A stretch of DNA of 64,000 nt, taken from Jacaranda mimosifolia (taxonomy: Eukaryota > Streptophyta > Magnoliopsida > Lamiales > Bignoniaceae). The translations under genes were made by a program, and so were the position numbers. Location: contig CM032121.1 in NCBI GenBank assembly GCA_018894105.1, forward strand, positions 2,233,507 through 2,297,506, in the 5' to 3' direction. Positions 46,533 to 62,437 of this stretch are shown piece after piece. The notes beneath the pieces were generated by a model, which did not search any database, was not told the origin of the DNA, and was given only the letters and a program-made list of their open reading frames with translations. The stretch's first letter is position 1. Each line of letters opens with the position of its first letter.

Positions 46533-49318
46533 CAACCTCAATTTTGTTATTTTAATTTAATTTAAAGAAGCACAATCCCATGAAATCATAATTCTGGCTC
46601 ACTTTTTCATTACTTCCACCACCATCCATTTTTACTGAATTTAAATAGGTGCAAATGCAATACTATGTTTAGAAAATATATAATTCTTTGCAAAATTGCC
46701 ATTAGGACTTGAACATTATAAAATCTTCAAAAATATTTTTGTACTTTTACAATGTTTGAAAGGTGGGAGAATTACTTCTCAATGTACAAATGGACTAATC
46801 TAAGACCTACACTAATTGATGGAAGTCTTTAAATAAGCATAAAGAGTTGTATTCTAAGTGCATGCAAATTGTAAGGTCTTAACTTCTTTAGCAACAAAGA
46901 CAATATATCTTCATGGTTCCATGCTTATGAACAAGTGAAAATATGCATATTCACAAATAATGATTATAACAAGACTACATTAAGTACTTTAAATGTTTGA
47001 CTACTAATTTAATCCAAAAAAATCTTATCTTTTTGGCGTGGTGTTAAAAAAAATTGTGATAGATTGATTATATTCTGATTAATTAGAATTAGATATTTAG
47101 AAAAAGTTAATTTGTATTATATTACTTCTAAACACCAATACTTTATGATATTAGTTGATTAGAGAGAATAATAATTACAAAATGAAAAACAAAGTACAAG
47201 TATTTTTTCTGTTAGTGATTGATCAAACTAAGTTGAAAGCACTCCTTTTATATCTTTCTCTATTTCAATTGTTAGATATCTTTTATTGGATTTAATTTTT
47301 AACTTAAAATGGCTAAAAGAAGATCATACTAATCTTCATCTATTGAACTTAATTCATCTTGGAAAATACAATGAATCTAGAGTTTGATCGATGTAAAGGA
47401 CTTAAGTAGAGAAATACATAAAATTATGTTAATTTATTGCCTAGAAGAATTTCTTTAATCACTGCACTAACTTAACTAAGCTTCATTCATTTTTATCTGC
47501 ATCATTTTAGAGAAAATAGAGAGATTAAGTACATGAGGTCATTGTTCTAAAGTTTCACCATAAAATTTGATGAATATTAAGGAAGTTAGTGGAGTGCGTT
47601 TGAGGACAAATGAGACTAATTGTATTATGGAATTGGCAAATAATGTAAAATTGGCAGTGATTTATTTGCTAAAAAGGATTAATTTCTAATAATAGCATGT
47701 TGGATGTAGGCTGCTGCAAAAGTCAAGTAAAAAAGATTTCCCAGTTGGCCATAGAGTGGACTCAAATTCTAATCATTGTTGATGAATATATAAAAAAAAA
47801 TTATTAATTTGAATTTATCCATCTATTGGAATGTGAATTAACTACCCCAAAAAAAAAAAATTGCTATTTAAATTATTATTCTTTTTTAAGTGGATTAAAA
47901 TAAAAATTTTATTATTTAAAATAGAATATTTTTCTTTCCAGTGTATATTGTTGTTAAATTAAATATATGACATTGTTGACTTTTCAAGTGGTTAAAAACT
48001 ACGTTAAGTTTTACTTCTAGAATAATAATCTAAACTATAGTTAAGGCAAACGAGTTTGGAGAATATATTTGAAGAGATGAAATGATCCTATACAAGAATG
48101 CAAGATGAGTAAACAGTATGAGTACTCAATTTAAAATTGAGCCTTTTCAAGATCAAACTTGAATTTATTGAGCTTGGTCTCAAAAATATGTGTTCAACAA
48201 CTAGCAAAAATTTATTTTAATTTTATATATTTTAAATATTCAATTTTGTTATTAATGAAATTATTTTCATTGACAATGAAATTAAATCATTAATAATGTT
48301 TTATACACCAGTATTAAATTTAAAAAATTATTTATTAAAATAAAATAACAACAATATTACTTTATACAACTAATATTAATATGTGATAATAAAATAAAAT
48401 ATCTTGAATTATATGTTAATCCATAACATATGAAAATAGCGACGCTAAGGATGATGAAGCATTAAAGAATAACAACATTATTTAAAATAACTACAAATTT
48501 AAAATAATTTAAATATTTCATTATGGATGTGGTTGAACTTAATTTTCAAAATCATTGAACTCTACCTCACTAAATAATTTGATATAAGAAACAAAAGCTT
48601 CAATATTCAAATTGATTCATTTTCACCTCAACCTTATGTGTGAATGTTGAAGTTGAAGGCTATACTAAAAGATTGATTCACCCTATTAATCTATACTATT
48701 ATAAAAGAGAAGGTACTTTTATATCTAAAATAAAAGTTATGATATCAAATTTTAAATATGCCAAGTTTGGCTTTTTACTTATTCTATATTAATAAAATTT
48801 ATATATACAAATTACCACCATTTACTGAAAAACTTCTCTTATTATAAACTAAACTCAATATATTAATAATTATCAAAAAAAATTTCCTTTAATCTAGTAA
48901 TGTATTATGAATTTTTTATTTTATACAAATACTATTTTCTCAATTACATACAAATTATAAATAAATTTTTAAATACATATTAATTTTTAGTATAATTATG
49001 AATTAAAAATATATACAAATAATATAATTATCAAAAATATTTTATGCGTACAAAAATTACGTGCAAACTACAACTAATATAGAAGATCCACCAACTCCCT
49101 TTTCCCATTCACTTTTTTTGGTGATACTATAACTTCAGCTCCACACCCCCACACCGCATAGCTACCTACTCAACCTCCACACTTCTTTGTTCCCACCAAC
49201 CCATGTTTGTATTTTCTATAGGAAGTACTCTGCTCTCTCGCGTTGGAATTCAATATCAAGAATTATAGTCGCCAAATTTTAGCTCCAGCCTAAGCCCACC
49301 AAACTTTTTCTGTGAAAA

Positions 49319-54752
<5,434 letters not shown>

Positions 54753-55085
54753 GTTTGAGATAACTTATAATTGCAGAATTTGTTGGAAGATATGAAATTT
54801 AACTTATGTTGTAATTATACCTCAGCCAAATGCCCTGCCTGTTTGATTTGTTTGTGTTGAAGAAATTTGTGCTTGGATTGAGTGTAGGTGGATATATTCA
54901 AATACTGGGATGTTACTTCAATAATATGTTTTTTTTTTTTTTCAATCATTTCTTTCCTTTTTTTCCCATTAAAACATCTGTTAGAGCTTGGGATGGTTCA
55001 TATCTAGACATTCTAAAATATCTGTAGGATAGCATTTTGTAAAGGTGTCTTTGTAAGAAAGTTCATGTCAAGATTTATCACAATT

Positions 55086-56232
55086 GTTGATTTTGCCTTG
55101 AAATTTGAGCTACATAAGATGAAAAATGGAGTGAAACAGAGTCTAGCGAGCGAGACAGGCGATTGAAGCACGCCCTGACGCATGTTGGCAGGACGCCGCA
55201 CAGCAGGGCGTAAGGAGGTGCACGCCAAGGTGCGCGGCTGGGCAAAAGAACTCGCAACATGCACCTGGGTGCGAGGAGTGCTGCTCCTAGGCACAGAGAG
55301 TACTGGAACTGCGTGCCCTAGCGTGAGTTCCGCGCGTCAAGGCGCAAGTTATGCGCAATGCAAGGCTCATGGGTAGGGGTGTTCACGTGTCGGGTCTGGT
55401 TGCGTTTGTAAGAAAAATCAATCCAAACCAATTAAATTTAATTGGTTTGGGTTGGATTAGGTTTTATAGAATTGGATCTCCAGACCCGAACCAAACCAAT
55501 CCAATTTAAATCAGGTTGGTTCGGGTCAGATAGTTTGGTATACCTCTTCAATTATTTTTTATTTTTTATTTTTAATTTTACTTTTTAAAAAATTAGATAT
55601 TATTTTGATTATATATTGCATTTTAATTAATGAAATAATTAAAAATTCAATTTTAAGTAGGTAAAATATTGAAACTAGTGTACTATGTGACCATTTAAAT
55701 ATATATGTATATATATTATTTTTTAATTTTTAATCGAGTAGTTGGGTCGGGTATGAAAAAGTTGAACTCGAGTCCAAACCAATTGTTAATTGATTTTGAT
55801 AAGGTTTTTCCTGATTGGACCCGATCACCCGAACCAATTAAGTTGGTTTGGTTCTGATAATCAAGTGCATCGGGTAAATCCGATCCGATGAACACCCCTA
55901 CTCATGGACCAAGGACTCTATTTCCGTGGTATTTAAATTAGTTTTCTTATGGGACAAATTGAGACAGACAATACATGGGTGATTCTATATTGTTTTTGAT
56001 ATAATTTCTTGAAACGGAGTTTAAAACGAGGGTGTTAAGTGTTCTCATGAGATTTGTGAAACTCAAAGTTGTACTTGTTATTTTGATTTGAAATCAATAA
56101 GATCCTTTCTTTGTCGAGTGGATTAGGCACATCGCCGAATCACGATAAATCTTGTTGTCAGCTTTTATTGAATTACTTTACTGTTATTTCATAATTTTCA
56201 TAATAGATCTTTTTGGGCTACAACAACAACAG
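55086..56232 (+). mobile_element. Ty1/copia-type LTR remnant with nested hAT element
   Basis: The right part (about 56085-56232) reads AATCAATAAGATCC, GTGGATTAGGCACATCGCCG AATCACG, TAAATCTTGTTGTC, TTTATTGAATTACT and GGGCTACAACA. This is the run of motifs I recognise from the 3' portion of many plant copia LTRs. The left boundary is a guess at TGTTGATTTTGCC. A strikingly GC-rich segment (55140-55370) belongs to it, and a hAT-like element interrupts it at 55374-55900. No internal domain or primer binding site follows, so it is a solo LTR or fragment; no target duplication was identified. Confidence 0.55.
55374..55900. mobile_element. hAT-like non-autonomous element nested in LTR
   Basis: 527 bp with perfect 12-bp terminal inverted repeats TAGGGGTGTTCA and flanks CTCATGGG (55366-55373) and CTCATGGA (55901-55908), matching at 7 of 8. 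Inside are GGGTCTGGTT/AACC-type subterminal motifs and a perfect 28-bp palindrome at 55423-55450. Joining the sequence across it restores the surrounding LTR. Confidence 0.8.
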
Positions 56233-57081
56233 AAGACATAGTTCATTTCATGAATGCATTAACTTGTTTTAAAGATCTAATATGCACTTACTATGTTTCT
56301 ATCAATTTTGACTGAGATTTAGATCATTTTCTTTTTTATTGTTCCACGAAAAAGAGGCTTTATGTATTATACTTATCCAAAGAGAATTATGAAAAATGAA
56401 AATTCTTCCTTGAGAGTAGTCGCTTTTGAACTTTAAGGTGTTACATTAAGGTGATCGGCAATTTAAATTATAATTACTTTTGATCAATCGTCATTTTGAA
56501 AGGCATTTGACAACTCAAACTATAATTACTTTTGATTGTTCAAACACAGTAATCTTCATTTATAAAAGAAAAATTTAGACAATTTAGTTGGTTATAACTT
56601 AACAAGATGTATTATTATCGAGATTAACTCAACCTATATAATATTGGAATGTTGAGTCAAAAACTAGAAGTTTAAAATAAAGGAATCCCAATTTGGCAAG
56701 TCAAATGAGTTTAACTTATTCCACCAGCCATGTTTACACAAGAATATCACTTTCTTATGTTAATTTCCTCGGCTTAGAATTTGCCAAATTACAACATTTG
56801 AGAGCAAAGAAAGCTGCAATAGAGTTGAAAACTGAAAATCCCTTCAGAAGGCACTATTCATTTTCCTCACAGCTGACAGGATTTCTCTCCAGCCTGGACT
56901 GCTTTCTAACTAGGCCCTCATCAAGAAGCTAAGGACAACTTTGTCAAAAAAACTAAACTAAGAACTAACTTGAATTACGAGACAATCAATCTCCTATGTA
57001 TTCCAAGAATATTCTTATGCCACACAGCAAATTCTTGGTCTATAAAACCAAAACAAATCCTATAATCAAGAAAAAGATTAA

Positions 57082-57498
57082 GACAATGGCTGCTGTCCCA
57101 GAAATTGTTTCTTTGATTTAGAAACTACTGTACCCAGCAAATCCAGACAACTTTTTTGGGTGCTGGAGTTTGGGGCAATTATAGTATGCCCGCGGAAGCT
57201 GGTTGAGCTGGAAAGCTTCTCCACTCTGATCAGGCCTGGAGACTTATCAGCGGTGGCGATGAAATCAGGCAGATTTGATGGAACAACGCGTGAAGAAGTG
57301 GCTAATGCACCGTTGTTTGAGGAAGTAGCTGATAAGATATTCAGCATTCTTGATGGGAGAATGTGGGCAGGGAAGAGACGAGCCGGAAATCGCCTCCATC
57401 AACTTCTGCAGCACATCAGAGGGCTGTCCCTTATGCTAGAGAAGGTCTTGGAAAGGTTTATCCCAAAGTTTTATTTTTCCCCCAAATATTTGGGGTAA
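57082..57498 (+). pseudogene. NEN-type DEDD exonuclease fragment
   Basis: One open frame without an ATG begins, in recognisable form, at 57109 with FFDLETTVP, the ExoI motif of DEDD 3'-5' exonucleases. It continues LEFGAIIVCPRKLVELESFS, TLIRPGDLSAV, TREEVANAPLFEEVADKIFS and ILDGRMWAG. This matches the start of the exonuclease domain of plant NEN proteins (NAC45/86-dependent exonuclease-domain proteins, which act in sieve-element enucleation). After WAG the expected ExoII and ExoIII regions are absent; the frame reads KRRAGNRLHQLLQ and stops. There is no start codon and most of the catalytic domain is missing. It is probably a dead truncated copy; an unseen spliced gene is less likely. Confidence 0.7.
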
Positions 57499-57579
57499 AA
57501 ATTATGCAATTTTTCTCTTTGTGGACAGTTTGAGTGTATATATATTTGTAACAGATGACAGGTAGAGTAGTATGCAATG

Positions 57580-57806
57580 CCAAAAGCCGGCCACTGAACA
57601 ATCTATTGAAGCACTCACAATTGTTGATTCGATGAGAAGTGCTAAGGCGATCAAATTGTAGAAAGATATATACCAATGTTTGTTGAAAAATATTTGATTA
57701 CAAAGATGATGACGCCTTTGGTGGCCCCATGACACAAGACCCTTATGATGGAGATTCTGATGAGATCATGACTGATCTCACATCGCACTTGGGAGACAGC
57801 TCGTAA
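57580..57806 (+). pseudogene. Unrecognised coding-like debris
   Basis: Two short frames read like real protein. About 57580-57654 gives QKPATEQSIEALTIVDSMRS then AKAIKL and a stop. 57693-57806 gives FDYKDDDAFGGPMTQDPYDG, then DSDEIMTDLTSHLGDSS and TAA. The gap between them is about 45 bases, too short for an ordinary plant intron, and a TGA precedes the second piece. I do not recognise the family. They may belong to the same decayed locus as the exonuclease fragment just upstream. Confidence 0.35.
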
Positions 57807-58374
57807 AGGATCACATGGATTGTCCTTAAAAGAAAGAATACTTGTACCTTAAAGGAAGTATTATTCGAATTTATAATATATGTTTATTTTGTTGTATGAT
57901 ATTTGAATTGCAATTGGCTTTTCCTCTATTTAAGAGAATTGTTTGATATATAGGAAAAGTTGTTGAAAAAAGTATCAGTTTTTATGTATTCTAGTTATGT
58001 AAGCAATCGCTGTACAAGTGCTCCAATTCCATTTCATGTAAATTTTTATTTTATGCTATATATTTCTTGAAAAATATTTGATTATATTATCAGTTTTCCC
58101 ATCATTCATTCCCCTGGTAATTATTTTCCTGTATATACATTAATCTTATATAGGTTGAATGTTAAAAGGGATAATATCCACATGCCAATATTCGTCTCAC
58201 TATGTGGTTTAACGTGGTGGGATTTGTCTCTTTTTTGTTCTTTTAATTTGTTCCTTTTCAAATCTTTCACCTTTGACAAGAATTGGGTTGTTTTTATCAC
58301 AGGATATGAGAAATTACGAACAAAGAGATATAGATAAGGAAAATTTTACACCAATTTTTTTTTTTAAATAGGAT
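57807..58374. other. AT-rich spacer
   Basis: No gene, repeat or regulatory signal stands out between the debris and the tandem array. Confidence 0.5.
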
Positions 58375-59046
58375 CACTCACAACGTATAATTAACGGGAC
58401 GATTTTGTATTCTACTCGATGATATGTACATTGAATTGTTTCAGTATTCTCACATATTTTATCTACACTATCGTCCCAAAAAAATAAAATTGATAATAAT
58501 CAGAATATGTGAATGCTAAAACTCAGTTCTATATCACCAAATTATAACTACATAAGTGGGATGCCAAGCAAGGAAAAATATATCAACAAGTAAATAGAAA
58601 TCACTCACAACATAATATTAACAGAAAAACTCAATACTACACGCGATAATATATACAGTACACTGTCAGTATTCACAAATATTTATCATCCCAGAAAATA
58701 AAATCAGTTGTAATCAAAATATGTGAATACTAACAACTGGTTATACACCACCAATTGTAGCACCCAATTATCAACAAGAAGCAAGACGCCAAGTAAGAAA
58801 AAATATATCAGCAAGTAAATAGCGAAACACAATATATAATTAACGAAAAGACTCAATGCTACACTCGACAATACATACACAAGACTGTCAATATTCACAA
58901 ATATTTTGTCGTCTCCCAGAAGACAAAATCAGTCGTAATCAAAATATGCAAACGTTGACAATCCATTGTATATCATCAATTGTAACACTCGATCAACAAC
59001 AACAACAACAACAAAAAAGACGACAAACAAGATAAAAATATCAACA
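58375..59046. repeat. Tandem array, about 225-bp unit, three copies
   Basis: Copies at about 58375-58601, 58602-58823 and 58824-59046. Shared landmarks are CACTCACAACxTATAATTAAC near the start, CACAxATATTTTxTC in the middle, AAAATATGTGAATxCTAA, and AAAAATATATCAACAAGTAA near the end. Copies differ by substitutions and small indels. Similar minus-strand open frames in copies 2 and 3 are a by-product of the repetition. Confidence 0.85.
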
Positions 59047-59235
59047 ATACTTGTGTTTGGAGGGGGTGGAAGGTGGAAAAGCATCACCACCCTCATCTTC
59101 TTTTGTTTCTCTAATCTTGTTCCATTTCTCAATCTCCTTCACCAGCAACCCCATATCTTCTTTGTCTTCTTCACTCCATTTCCTAACTATTATCAACTTT
59201 CCTTTCTTGAATGTGTATGGCAAATTGAAGCACAT
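59041..59235 (-). CDS. Small hypothetical protein, 64 aa
   Basis: An ATG-started frame on the minus strand encodes MCFNLPYTFKKGKLIIVRKW, then SEEDKEDMGLLVKEIEKWNK and a hydrophilic tail ending SKHKYC. It has protein-like composition: an early basic hydrophobic stretch followed by an acidic/basic amphipathic segment. I do not recognise the family. A TATA-like element lies about 55-65 bases upstream, and its stop codon falls at the edge of the third copy of the tandem array. It could be a small gene, a gene end or a fragment of one. Confidence 0.4.
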   Translation of the reverse strand: MCFNLPYTFKKGKLIIVRKWSEEDKEDMGLLVKEIEKWNKIRETKEDEGGDAFPPSTPSKHKYC

Positions 59236-59287
59236 TTTGTTTTCCAATTTTTTCTGTCACGGCCAGCATAAGTTACAACGTACTAGT

Positions 59288-59302
59288 ACTATTTATATAA
59301 AT
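59288..59302 (-). promoter_or_regulatory. TATA box upstream of the small ORF
   Basis: The minus strand reads TTATTTATATAAATAG, containing TATATAAATA, a strong plant TATA match, about 55-65 bases before the ATG at 59235. It would give a very short leader. Confidence 0.45.
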
Positions 59303-59749
59303 AATAGTCGATTTAATTATTGGTCATGATGTTTAGAATAGATTTATTTTTTCTTTTTGAACATGGCGTACGAGGACAAATTTCCTATATTTTAATTAGT
59401 TTGGCTAAGGTACGTAACAACTATGCCATTTGAGCCATTCGGAACCCAATTTTGGAGTCAAAATGAACGACAAGCGGGTGGGAGTAAATGAATTGTCTTG
59501 TTTGGTTTCCAAATATACATAAATTGATTTTAATAATAAATTTGGATAATCAAATAGATAACAAAATATGTCTATAGAATGCTGCAAGAAAAAAAAAAAA
59601 AGAAATAGTGACACTATATCAAGTGATAATGTTAAAGATGTCGCGTTAATTACAGATATTAGGCGATAGCTATCCCCAACATAAAAATCTTTACAAATTT
59701 AATAATAATAAAAATTATATTTCAATTATCTCTACTAATAATCATTAAT

Positions 59750-60636
59750 TAGGGCTGTCAATGGGTCGGATTCGGATTGGATTATGTTGGATCCAAGTCT
59801 GAATCCAAAATTAATATGCCAAATCTAAATCCGATCCAAGATCCATCGAATTTATAATTGATATAACAATATCCGAATACAAATAAAAGTCGAATATCTG
59901 TCGGATATCCAAAAAAATCCAAATTCAAATACTTCAAAAATCATTATATATTTATTATTTTTCTAAAAAATTTAGAATCCAAATTCAAAACTGTCATTCT
60001 TAAAAAAAATACACAATAGATTAATATATAAATTTTCAAGTCTATTGATCGCTTAAAAGCAACAATAGAATTTAACTCAATCACAGTCACTCACCAAATC
60101 ATTACATTTTAGGTTTCATTGCTGATAATAGTACTTACTTGACATTATAAATACATAGCTATACTGGATTCTTAATCAATTAACGATAGACTTAAAGTTC
60201 TACTAAAAAAATACTCATTTTGATCAAATTGATATTTGCGTTGCATTCTTGTCATATCATGGCATTCATCTCCTACTCATTATTCTTTCCGCATCATTTT
60301 TTGTTATAAAAAAATTATAATGTAAATAATCTCGAAATCTAACAATTTATATGAAAAGCACCTGCCTTGATATATTGTATAGGAGTTCATTATTTTCTTC
60401 ATCTAAATATCCACTTTGGCATTTCTATAGGACCATGTGTATAAATATGAATAATACTAAATATATCCAGATTCGGATTATTAATGGATCGGATCGAGCC
60501 ATATCCATATTCGCTTCATTTATTTCGGATTACGAACTTTTTTAATCGGATCCATATCCATCGAATCTTTTATCGGTTAAAAATCCTAAACAATCACATC
60601 GAATTCGGATTAAAATTCGCTCCACTGACAGCCCTA
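59750..60636. mobile_element. hAT-like non-autonomous element
   Basis: 887 bp. The left end is TAGGGCTGTCAATGGGTCGG and the reverse complement of the right end is TAGGGCTGTCAGTGGAGCGA. Flanks TCATTAAT (59742-59749) and TCGTTAAT (60637-60644) match at 7 of 8, as expected for hAT. Subterminal regions repeat GGATTCGGAT/ATCCGAAT motifs. No transposase reading frame is left. Confidence 0.8.
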
Positions 60637-60699
60637 TCGTTAATGATCCATGATACCATCCAACTTAATTGGGTTAAAAGCTTCCACTTTGCAAATGAA

Positions 60700-61041
60700 C
60701 ACTATGTTTGATTTAAGGATTTTGATAAGAAAAGAAAAGATTTAGAGAATAGAAAAAGGAAAGAAAGAAATGTAAAATTTCAAATTTGTTTGGTTGTTAA
60801 AGAAAATAATGAAGAAAGAAATGAGGAAAATAGAAGTGATGAATGTGTTGAAGAGTAAGAGAAAGTTCAAATAAGTTTTTCCCTCATTTTGTGAGGAAAA
60901 TTCATTTTCCTTAAATACACTATACTTTCCCCCCACGTTTTTTTTTCTTTATTATTTTATTTACCAACCAAACAATCAAAAATATTTTTCTTAATATTTT
61001 CTTTTATTTTCCTTACCCAAATTCATGAACCAAACATAGTG
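60700..61041. mobile_element. 342-bp inverted-repeat element, copy B
   Basis: The left end CACTATGTTTGATTTAAGGA and the reverse complement of the right end CACTATGTTTGGTTCATGAA form a clear inverted repeat. The interior is rich in GAAAA/TTTTC, and its start, length and AAGGATTTTGATAAG motif match copy A at 31395-31736. Non-coding; the superfamily is unresolved. Confidence 0.65.
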
Positions 61042-61781
61042 TAAATCAAAGCTCAAATTTTTCCCCAATTAAAACCGTGCAAAAATATAATTCGAGTCAG
61101 ATTATAATTTGGATCAAAGTTTCTTGAATTATCTTACGTTTGTTTGCTTAGGGGTGCTCCTCCTTCCCCTAGGAAGGAAGTTGTGTCAATGCTTGTAGCT
61201 ACTCTAACTCTAATGGTTCGGCCAATCAGCAATAGATAAAGCCTGATCAGAGGGCAAAGGAATAAGAATAACTGAAAGAGAAGAAGGAGCGATAACACCA
61301 TCAAAAAGAACAACTTTAGTATGAAAATAAAACTCAATTTGAATCATCTTTTATTGCAATCTAACTATAACCCCAAAAAATATTTTTGGCTTAAATAATT
61401 TGAAAACATCTTCCTTGCTAGTAATCCCAAGCTATATGCCAACACACCTTTCTACTAGTATGCAATCGGTTTAGATCATCAATTTCATTTCATGAATATA
61501 TGACATGTGTATTAAATATTTTTTTATAAAAATAATTGGTTGTGAATCAGATATATTTAACATATGTACATTAAGTTGGAATATGAGATAAAATATGGAA
61601 AATCCAAAGTAGTATGCAACTCACGTATTAATTAATAAATCGATACAACTGAAGTACTCAAGAAACAAATAAGGAATTATTACAAGATTTTTCTGTATAT
61701 AAAACCTAAAATCTTGATCTTTCATTCCATTCTTAAAAACTAAATGAATAAGCTGGAGCTACCTTTTACATGGGTTAATTA

Positions 61782-62267
61782 TTAGAAGTCATATGATCTT
61801 CTTTTCTTCATTCTTTCACCGGATCTTTTCCTCAGCCCATTGAGTTGCCTCTCCCACACCTCTCTAGGGAAATTACCCTCAAAGCTGCAGGCTCCATAAT
61901 TGGACCCAAATGGACCCTCCAAACCCAACTCATAATCATAAACTCTGCGGGTATTCGGGTCAGAAAGGGTCTCATATGCCTTCCTCAGCTCGATGAATCG
62001 CTTCGTGGATTCCTCCTTTGATAGAGAAGAAGAACTGCAGACATCAGGGTGATACTGAAGAGCCATAGATTTGTAAGCTTTCTTTATCTCATCAAAACCT
62101 ACATTTTGAGAACTCAAAGAAAGAAGCTCGTAAAAGTTGGTCCTTTTCCCACTTTGCATGGTTCCCACTAATTGACAGGAGATGATCATAGGTTTATTTT
62201 TAGGGTTCTTGGAGATCATGATGGGAACCATACTTTTGTGATTCAATATTTGCATGGACACCTCCAT
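61782..62267 (-). CDS. DnaJ20-like J-domain protein, probably plastid
   Basis: A J-domain co-chaperone that should stimulate Hsp70 ATPase; the plastid relative J20 delivers misfolded deoxyxylulose phosphate synthase to Hsp70. It is a single exon of 161 aa from the ATG of MEVSMQILNHKS. The J domain spans about residues 44-115 (NFYELLSLS, EIKKAYKSMALQYHPDV with the HPD at 73-75, FIELRKAYETLSDPNTRRVYD). The C-terminal WERQLNGLRKRSGERMKKR matches the tail of J20-type proteins. The first 43 residues are basic and Ser-poor but could be a transit peptide. The open frame extends 25 codons further upstream from an ATG within a GT repeat (62342); I prefer the later start because the extension is microsatellite-derived. 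Confidence 0.85.
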   Translation of the reverse strand: MEVSMQILNHKSMVPIMISKNPKNKPMIISCQLVGTMQSGKRTNFYELLSLSSQNVGFDEIKKAYKSMALQYHPDVCSSSSLSKEESTKRFIELRKAYETLSDPNTRRVYDYELGLEGPFGSNYGACSFEGNFPREVWERQLNGLRKRSGERMKKRRSYDF

Positions 62268-62327
62268 TGTGTGTGTTATTTTAGCTCTAATTAGAATTTG
62301 GAGATCAAAAGGGTTCATATACATACA

Positions 62328-62341
62328 CACACACACACACA
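62328..62341. repeat. (CA)n microsatellite in J-protein leader
   Basis: About seven CA units (GT on the coding strand), 60 bases before the preferred start codon. They create an in-frame upstream ATG and a run of Cys/Val codons if translation begins there. Confidence 0.85.
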
Positions 62342-62423
62342 ATGAGGAAGCTTCTGACTTCTTACAAAATCTTGTAATTAATGGTGAAGATTTTTGTCTT
62401 GAACTGTAAAATTAACATGCATG

Positions 62424-62437
62424 AATATTTATATTGA
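62424..62437 (-). promoter_or_regulatory. Possible TATA box of the J-protein gene
   Basis: The minus strand reads TCAATATAAATATTC, with AATATAAATA as a fair TATA match about 160 bases before the ATG at 62267. This would place the CA repeat inside the leader. Confidence 0.35.

Larger units (their letters stand above)
41815..49318. other. Large intergenic spacer, TRAPPC12-like to aminotransferase
   Basis: No recognisable gene lies in 7.5 kb. It contains a hAT-like element (43538-44193), a 48-bp tandem duplication (45031-45126), a 14-unit ATT microsatellite (about 45780-45823), a diverged MITE (about 46104-46532), and long AT-rich DNA from 46600 to 49080. Open frames near 44640-45600 show no family resemblance. 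The last 200 bases are C- and T-rich and probably form the aminotransferase promoter and leader. Confidence 0.55.
59303..61781. other. Spacer between the small ORF and the J-protein gene
   Basis: No gene is recognised. It contains the hAT-like element at 59750-60636 and the 342-bp element at 60700-61041. The remaining 700 bases up to the J-protein 3' end are AT-rich, with a likely 3' UTR in the last 100-150. Confidence 0.55.

Noticed and set aside
55013..55376. Overlapping frames of 60-93 codons in GC-rich DNA
   Set aside because: They fall in the GC-rich part of a copia-type LTR remnant; open frames on both strands follow from base composition.
56693..56932. Frame of about 79 codons before the exonuclease fragment
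   Set aside because: The sequence looks partly protein-like but matches no family I know, and I see no promoter or splice context linking it to a gene.
58704..59132. Two minus-strand frames with similar ends (LVVYNQLLVFTYFDYN-like)
   Set aside because: The similarity comes from the 225-bp tandem repeat, and the sequences are otherwise low-complexity hydrophobic.
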